Shown in pieces: positions 56,792-64,000 of a stretch of 64,000 nt of DNA (position 1 is its first letter; every line of letters begins with the position of its first letter). Position numbers and translations under genes: made by a program. The DNA is taken from positions 36,375,378 through 36,439,377 of the forward strand of contig NC_073746.1 in assembly GCF_029784135.1 (NCBI RefSeq). The letters are read 5' to 3'. This stretch comes from Toxorhynchites rutilus septentrionalis (lineage: Eukaryota; Arthropoda; Insecta; Diptera; Culicidae). A model generated the notes under the pieces. The model saw only the letters and a list, made by a program, of their open reading frames with translations, made no database searches and had not been told where the DNA came from.

Positions 56792-58000
56792 GCGAAAAAA
56801 TCCACTCCCATTTGAAATCAAAGTATACCAATATTTAACGTTTTTTTTCAAACTTCGTAAAAGTAGGTAATTAGTGGGCCATTTTTTCATTTCCGTATCG
56901 TTGATTCATTTTTTAGAAAAACAAAAAAAATGTTTTTGTTCTCAAATGGGTATTTTTACGGTGAAAATCCACTTGCGTAATTTTTTTTTACTGTGTTTTT
57001 TCGTAGCTTTTTAGTCAACTTTTCGTGCATAATGACGGGTTTTGACACTGAGGAAGCTTCCGGAAAATGGGTGGTAAGCAAATATCAACACAGGTCCGAA
57101 ATTTAATTGTGCGTGACTTCCAGCGTAAGGAGTTTCAACAAAACTTTGCTGAGAAGTATGGGGTAAACCGTTGTGCGGTCCAGCTGGATATTCGGAAGCA
57201 TCTGATGCTCGGCAGCGTGACCGATCGACCGAGAAGAGGACCGAATCGTAAGACTGATGCAAGAACGGACACGCTAATCATCCGGGATGTAAAGAAAAAC
57301 CCACAAACGACCATTTGGGCGATTAAAGAAATATCTGTATCTGGACCTTTCCAAGCGCATCATTCGACGACGCTTGGTGGAACGGAATCTGAAGAACTAC
57401 TTCGCCAAAAAGCAACCGATGATCAGCAACATCAACAAAAAAGCGACTTCAGTTTGCAATAAGCCGCTGGAGTTCAAGAAGTGCGTTATTTGGTCGGTTG
57501 ATTCCAAGATCGAGCAGTTTAACAGAAAAGGCAACTCCCGGTGTTGCGGAAGAGCGACGAAGGCCTGCAGGACCGGCATCTACAACCAATTATAAAGCAC
57601 GGTGGTGGAAGCACCATGGTGTGGGGCTAGTACTCGTGGACTGGGGTGAGAAATTTAGCTATTTTGTTGCGTTGAAGAAAACTTGAGACGAGCTCGACCC
57701 CAACACCTCCGGAACCTATTAGAGAGTATGCAAAAGCGTTGGTTATCGAGGTTAAAGCGGTCATTTATTAATTATTTGTTTTTAAGTAAACCATGAAGTG
57801 GATTTTTCTGTGTCATACCCTAAGAGTACTCATTTAAGAACAAAAGTATTTTTTTTGGTTTTTCTAAAAAAAAATCAACTATTTTGAACTGGTCTACTAA
57901 TAATTTACTTTTATGCAGTGTTGATTGGAATACATAGAAGCTTGAACAAAATTGATTATTGGAACACTTTGATTTCAAATGGAGGTGAATTTTTTTTGCC
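56792..58000. mobile_element. Tc1-like element with TIRs
   Basis: GCGAAAAAATCCACTCCCAT followed by TTGAAATCAAAGT at 56792-56824 is inverted at 57965-58000 (ACTTTGATTTCAAATGG then AGGTGAATTTTTTTTGCC). Between them lies a transposase relic on the plus strand. About 1.2 kb, close to the full Tc1 size; the outermost bases are not clear. Confidence 0.75.
57067..57770 (+). pseudogene. Tc1-like transposase relic
   Basis: ATG at 57067 opens MGGKQISTQVRNLIVRDFQR with FAEKYGVNRCAVQLDIRKHL (first helix-turn-helix) and SVTDRPRRGPNRKTDARTDT (linker and second domain). A frameshift near 57340 is followed by KRIIRRRLVERNLKNYFAKK and ECVIWSVDSKIEQFN-like sequence, where the first catalytic Asp should be. 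The catalytic half is degraded. Lies inside the TIRs 56792-58000. Confidence 0.8.
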
Positions 58001-59159
58001 CTCAACAGCATATGTCTGCAGTTATGGCTACTCAATAAAGTGCAGAAACTTGATTCTTAATTTGATTATTTTGCCATATTGTGAAGAAAACTCATTTAAA
58101 CGCAGGCTCCTTTTTTGGGACAATATGCTCGATTAAGCGATACAATTTATGCTTAAAATGATTTGATTCAAAATATTAATCTGTTTTTGATAATCAACGA
58201 TTCTTTTTATTCAGCGATGGGAAATTCGTTGAAACTCGATTCGTCTCACCAATAAACATAGACATTGAAACACCTTCGATGATGACATCTTGTCAACCCA
58301 TCATACCATAGTTGTGTGAGTAAAGGTCGAATACGAAGAAAAAATCTGACAAACGGAAAATGCTTCCATTTATTTCCATTTGTTGTCAGGAAAAGTTTAT
58401 TTGTTTATATTCTGGAGCCACCGGAACAAAAACTGATCCTGCACGCTCGCAACGATAACTCCGAACTGTCACTTCGTAATTTGACTCGACCGTCGACTTA
58501 CCTCGAATCCATCATCTAACCGAAGGTGTTGGCCTCTTTTCAAACAGAACCATAAGTTGTTACTGGGAGACGCAAATGGTATGAGATACACTTAGAAAGC
58601 AAAGAAGAGATATGTTTTAGAAAATTTCGAGGCACAAGTATCGGACCGTAACGCAAACTAAAAACTGGAGACAGAGAAACACTGAGGAAAGTCTTAAGAA
58701 AATACAATGATTTCGATATCGATGATGAAACGTACTACAAGTTAATATTCGTGGCCTTCATACCTCGTTTGATCGGAAGAGTTCTCCGGAAGACTGTAAA
58801 ATGAAAGGAGAAGTTGCATTCTGTGTTAGAGACTCACAGGGGACAAGGTGATGGACTTTCCTGTCTGCTCTTCAACGTAGCACTGGAATGTGTGATACGG
58901 AGAGCGGGTTTCAATATGCACGATTTTCAACAATTTCAGTCAATTTATCTGCTTCGCTGACGACGTGGACATAATCGAAAGAACACATGCGATGGTTGTG
59001 GACTTGTATACCCAACTGAAACACGAAAGGTTGATTGGGCTTAGGATCAATGCGTCTAAGACTAAAAAAGTCGGTTGAGTAATTGGCCGGTTCTTCATAG
59101 TTTCCGCAGCATCTCTAGTTGCCGTGCCAAGAGGCTATTGACAGCGTTTTGATCTGGAA

Positions 59160-59850
59160 AGATCAAGAGACGTGGTCGTGGTCAGGAGGAATGATCACCA
59201 AGGCTCTCAAAGTTGCCAGGAATCATGGACGATGGATCGCGCAAAGGAAACCAAACGTAGATCTCCGGAGGTGATTTTGCGAAAAGGTTCACCGCGACAC
59301 ACATTACAGTTCGGCGAATCTGTATGCAAGAAGGATTTCGGGCGTACCATGCCAGCAATAATCCCAACAGGACGATGAAATGGAACCTGGTTGCCAAAAA
59401 CCGTGCAAGAAAACCGTACGACCAAGTACAACGGATGGTTTTTGATGGACGATAGAACATAAGTTTGGATAAATCCCGACAAACCAAAAATATTATCAAC
59501 TATTAGTGTCTTCAGATGATGATTTTCCTGTTCATTCGATCACACGAAAGTCCTATGAAGTACTGGCCTGACATAGCCAGTTGCCATTTTAGCCGGGATG
59601 TCGTAGAATGGTATAAACAGAATAAGCATCAAATTGTCCAGATTTTCGCCCCATCGTAAAATATTGGGCAATTATCAAGCGTAAATTGGAGAATTGTGAC
59701 AAAACAATCAAACCCCCATCTGATAGAAAAAATGGTGGGAAAAGATAGGTTGACAATGTCACGGCGCAAAGAGTGAAATTCAGTATTCAACGAAAAGATC
59801 GAAAGTTCACCAGAAATTTTTCCTTGTAGCTATAAAAACCTACAAACATA
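59160..59850 (+). pseudogene. Tc1/pogo-like transposase relic inside the LINE
   Basis: Pieces in several frames: an HTH-like VRRICMQEGFRAYHAS with NRTMKWNLVAKNRARKPYDQ, then after a gap MKYWPDIASCHFSRDVVEWY and KQNKHQIVQIF, IGQL. WPD.ASCHYS...EWY is the second catalytic block of a Tc1/pogo-type family common in insects. The first catalytic block is largely deleted between 59460 and 59540. Confidence 0.65.
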
Positions 59851-59961
59851 TAGTTTTACCGATTTTGTATTTCATTTTCTCATGGAGAAATTTGATACTT
59901 TGGGCGACCAAATTCTAAATGGAACATACTTCACACGCTAGCGGAAAAAGTTGATGGCAAC

Positions 59962-60413
59962 CAGGGATGTCCATATCCTCTGTGTAGCGAAGAGAAACTT
60001 AAATTCACTCACCTTCTCCGTCATTCTCAACGAGAGCGCTCCTCTTTGTTCTATAATCACCATAATTCTAGACATGTCTAGACACGTAAGAAGATGGAAG
60101 AGCAGTTTATTTTTTCACTAGAGTTATGTGCGCTCTGACGAGTGCGCAAGGTAAAATAACAGAAGTGGTATAGCGCTGTGGTTCACTGATAAAGTGAACC
60201 GAGGTGAAACACAGGTTTTCACACACTCGAACTCCCAACGATAAAGAGAGTGTAAGAGAGTGTGGCTCACTCGCACCAAGTTTTCTCCAAACTAGCGCAC
60301 ACTGGCTCTTTATATGTTCGCCGGTGAAAGGGAAAAGCGCATGGTTTCTTTTTGGTGAGTGATGATTGTATCCTTAGAAACACGCGCGAGGGTGTAAATG
60401 CCACTGATCACTG
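59962..60413. mobile_element. hAT-type MITE inside the LINE
   Basis: 452 bp with ends CAGGGATGTCC and, inverted, CAGTGATCAGT, flanked by a perfect 8-bp duplication ATGGCAAC at 59954-59961 and 60414-60421. Eight-base targets and CAG-type ends are hallmarks of hAT elements. No transposase. Confidence 0.75.
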
Positions 60414-61169
60414 ATGGCAACAAAATTCCTCTGGATAGTGACGTTTTAATCGACGATGACGAGCTTGGGTGGTCAATGAGTTTGTTCATCTAGACTCGTT
60501 GATAACAACCGACAACAATAACAGCCGTAGTTTACGGCTGAAGACGCATGGTCAACGAAAATCGATTTTCGATCGTCAAATGCTTAGAAAATATTCAACG
60601 ATGTGCAAACAAAAGGTGGATGGGGAGGGGCAATGAACCAAGAACTGACGAACCCAGCATTCGGAGAGTCGCCAAGGCTGGACTAGTACGGCGGCTAAGG
60701 AGTTCACATCGAATCCGGCATATCCGCATATCGCCACGATTTCGACTGCTAGAGGATATTCTGGTTCTTTCCCGGAGATGCCGTGTATGCTGTCCGGATC
60801 TAAACCCGAGGTAGAGCCTTTGGAGTATTCTAGTGCCTACGAGACCTTGATGCTGCTGTGATCAAGTCCTAAACAAGATTTAAAAAATTATTTGATTTGG
60901 ACGAAAGGAAAGCTAACAAAATTGCAACTACTATTAGCTGTTGAAATTTGTCAGAACACCAAAATATGCGTTTAAATGAATTTTCTTCACTGTACAGTAT
61001 CCATATATCATTCAACTCGATTGATCATAAATGTTTTCTTGAAGCGGAAAGCTAGTCCAAGAAAGTATCAATACAATTCTGTATCGAACAGTTAATTCTT
61101 ATTTGTGGTCGACTATTCGTGCGCAAGAGACAGCAAGAGACGTTAAAATTCGTTAGCTCATAATACAAC

Positions 61170-61255
61170 AAATTGAGCCAAAGCTGGAAGATCGGATATA
61201 ATTAATTTTTTCTCGCTGGAAGATCGGATATAATTAATTTTTTTTCGCTTTACAT
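61170..61255. repeat. Short tandem duplication
   Basis: GCTGGAAGATCGGATATAATTAATTTTTT is present twice in a row (61180 and 61217), about 37-bp unit. Nothing else is recognised between 60900 and 62930. Confidence 0.8.
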
Positions 61256-62934
61256 GATTACCAAGATAACGTTTCTCAGATATCAGAAAAAACGTTTTTC
61301 ATATTGCAAAGTACTAAAGAGAACTGTTATGTTCAACAACAAATTTTGTATGTTGAGGAGTGTTGAAGCAATCGCAATCGCTATTAGGACAATGCAATTA
61401 ATGATGTGAAGCTAATAGTTCATTGGAATCGGGCTTCACCTGAAAAATTATATTGACATCGTTTTCAACATTTTTAAATCTATCGGATGTTGGAAAAAAT
61501 ATAATATGATATATTTCTTCAATATTATGTCTCGACTTCACTGGTTCAGAAACAGTGATCGAATTAGTCGTTTGAGCTATCGGCGGCGTTCCGAGAACCA
61601 CCAGTCAAACTTTATCGAAAAATAATTCGGAGCGATAACAACCCTCGACGGAAAACCAAACAGAAGAGGGAGTACTCTGAGCGAAACTGTCCGAGTGTGT
61701 CGTGATACTTTGGTTTTGTCAGCTTTTACTTAATTTCACATGAGAATATAGTGTGGCTTTAGTGGTACTTGACCTAATATCTTTTTTTTGCGTAAATTTT
61801 CTGCGGGGTTTTATTTGCTCGATTTTGATTTGGCTCTAACGGTGGTGATTAGAATAAATACAGTCTATAGTTGTTAAGCTATCCGGCTTTCGGAAATTTT
61901 GTTTCAGGAAAACACCCAGCTCAAATAAAATCTTTTAAAAACGATGGTCTAAAATCAAACAACGTCTTCAAACAAAGGATGAGAAACGCATGAGTGTTAT
62001 GAAGATTGAGAAACGTATCTAAAATGTATACAGTAAACTTTTTTGTTGCCGTAGAAATCATACCTAAGATCATGTTTTGCACCCAAGAAATGCTTTGACA
62101 TTCGTCCATTTTATAACCCTTTCTCTCCTTCGGAAATACACCTTTGATTATCGTCCTGAGTTTTTTTTGGTTTTCAGTTTGGCAGAGCATCTGCAGTACC
62201 CTGCCATGAAGTTATTTGAATAATGTAGCCTCACATGTATAACCATTAATTGTATTGATAATGCCGAAAACCCGAAACAAAATAATTTTCATTTGTGAGA
62301 AGATAAATACCAAAATCATAGGAAAAGGAATTGTAAGATACACTTTTGGTTAAGTCAAAATTCTGCTCCGATTCTTTGAATCAATCTCATTTAAATGAAT
62401 CCTCGAAGCAACAAAAGAGCTAGTTGTATGTTGGGCACTCAGTATCTAATAATTTTAAACCAGAAGCTTCAACATAAGCTTTGGAATCGATTTATATTTG
62501 CATCATGAAGATTGAAAGAGTGAGTTTGGTGAATAAATAATTTAGGAAAAGTTTATTTTTTTCTTCAATATAAAGGAATCAGAGTTTCAATCGAAGAAAT
62601 TCTTGAAAAAGAATATTTTGAAGTGTTAAACCAAGTGAAACTATCATAAGCGTTTAGCTCCGATGGAAGTGGAAGCATTGAGAGACTAGGCTCAATAATA
62701 CAGCATGAGACACGATGGAAAGATTCTGTCACATGACAATTCCTTGCTCTGAGAATTATGAAATCATACTTGGAAATGTTGGGCCCTTATATCCCTAACG
62801 ACGTTATAATACAACGCTACGACGCCATTGGTATGAAAAATAGGACAACCGTTTCGAATTTCTACGGAATACACGTGTGTTTGTTAAGGCAGTAAGCTAG
62901 TCTAGATTTTGTATCTAATCTAGTACGACCTTGA

Positions 62935-63250
62935 CATAAAACTTCAAATGCGTTTTTCGAAACTGGCGTACACGATAGTTTTGGTGCGAAGGAATTTTTG
63001 TACATCTCTCTATCGCATGAACCAATAAAAAACACATTTTTTTGATCTTACTATTTAGAAAAAAAATAGAATTGTCATAAAAAACGCAAACGGACGCCAT
63101 ATTGTCGAAACAATTTTTTTTGAGTTTTCCGAATTTCATGCGGTAGTGGCATCTTTACTGACCCAGAATCTTTTAATTTTTTTTGGTTTCAGATAATCAG
63201 AAGGGCTCGAGTCGGGTACGCCATGGTACATTTTTTTTGAATCCCCTCAC
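62935..63250. repeat. Dispersed repeat, inverted copy of 10640-11050
   Basis: Begins near aaatgcgtttttcgaaactggcgtacacga and ends gggtacgccatggtaca. It matches 10640-11050 in reverse orientation with several indels. No coding frame. Confidence 0.6.
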
Positions 63251-64000
63251 TTCTCCATCTTGTAACTATCTAATTTCGTATATTTTTTTCCGTTTAGCTC
63301 TTGTTGTATTGTCAAGAACATCTAAACAAATAATGAAATGAGAGACAGTAAAAATATTTTTTGTTTCATTTTTTCAAAAAAAAACGCCCGAAATTCGTGC
63401 CACTACACTAGAATATCCTCTGAGTAACTTACATAGTAACCAAGGGTACCAACTATATGTTGATACTTCCCTCGTTGATAACTTTATAAGATATACAATT
63501 AGTCTTTTTTATTATTAGATAACAAAGATAACAATATTTTTTTCGGAAGACAAGATGGATTGATGTTCAACGCGAAATTGAGTGAATGACTCAAATTCAC
63601 CAAATTCAACCATATTTCGTATTCTAAGAAATTAAAGCAGTTTCACGCCAAATCGCCCGAAAAACAGCAAATCTTGTCCCGATCCTCTCCTATTTTGTTT
63701 TGTTTTTAAATTTGATATTTATTATGGAAGCTACCCAAAATTACAATTTTGATTATAATATAACCAATTGAAATTACGGCTGATTTTCTAAAAGGGCGCA
63801 TTCAGAATCATTGACCTTTCTTCAAGAAAGTTGTAACTCAAAATCCAGATGTCTGATTAAAATATGACGTTTGACAAAGTTGTTGGAAAATCAATGAACT
63901 ATTCAGGAAAAATAACAATTTAAATGCTTTTTTAAAAAGTCTTACTCTAAAATTAAATTTAAAATTAAAAACTTTTACATCTCAAAATGCGCCTCTTTCG

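Larger units (their letters stand above)
58680..60880 (+). pseudogene. LINE relic, second copy, interrupted by two DNA elements
   Basis: 58811-59075 reads RGQGDGLSCLLFNVALECVI, RRAGFNM, then CFADDVDIIERTHAMV (RT catalytic FADD retained) and GLRINASKTKK, with frame breaks. The RT continues at 60420: GNKIPLDSDVLIDDDEL, FVHLDSLITTDNNNS, and a C-terminal SIRRVAKAG. The same family as 17965-18995. About 1.3 kb of foreign sequence (59080-60420) separates the halves. Confidence 0.75.

Overview
The window is nuclear DNA of an insect, most likely a culicine mosquito (Aedes/Culex type). It is AT-rich, has large transposon-filled introns, and carries dipteran versions of three neuronal/housekeeping genes. 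Most long open frames are transposon relics or chance. I found no tRNA, rRNA or CRISPR.

Three host genes are supported. (1) On the minus strand, 2842-12884, is the 5' part of a reticulon-like gene: a long acidic first coding exon (12053-12884), a 36-bp second exon (2842-2877) in matching splice phase, and a possible alternative short first exon (3272-3338). The membrane-hairpin exons must lie left of position 1. (2) On the plus strand, 22975-31795, is a complete seven-exon gene for serine palmitoyltransferase subunit 2 (lace/SPTLC2), 543 codons, with the PLP lysine in FTKSFG. (3) On the minus strand, 46443-55608, are the last three exons of synaptotagmin 1 (C2B domain); C2A and the transmembrane exons lie right of the window. 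Reticulon and lace are divergent; lace and Syt1 are convergent.

The rest is a dense mobile-element landscape. 0-22 kb holds a tRNA-derived SINE (three copies), Tc1/mariner relics, a LINE relic, a P-element-type transposase relic and several inverted-repeat elements. The 6.7-kb lace intron 4 is built from three Helitrons (one with Rep-helicase remnants, two with a 142-bp minisatellite) and a foldback element. 32.6-38.0 kb is a complete but internally deleted BEL/Pao LTR retrotransposon with near-identical LTRs and a 5-bp target duplication; a MITE sits in one LTR. 39-41 kb has two mariner relics. The 8.6-kb Syt1 intron holds Copia and Tc1 relics and long-inverted-repeat elements. 56.8-61 kb holds a Tc1 relic and a LINE interrupted by a pogo/Tc-like relic and a hAT-type MITE.

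The most unusual signal is a short (about 60 nt) hairpin-forming sequence with an A-rich tail. It occurs four times with a fixed 5' boundary, each copy flanked by a target-site duplication, and a paralogous empty site in the same window confirms one insertion. It behaves like a very small retroposon.
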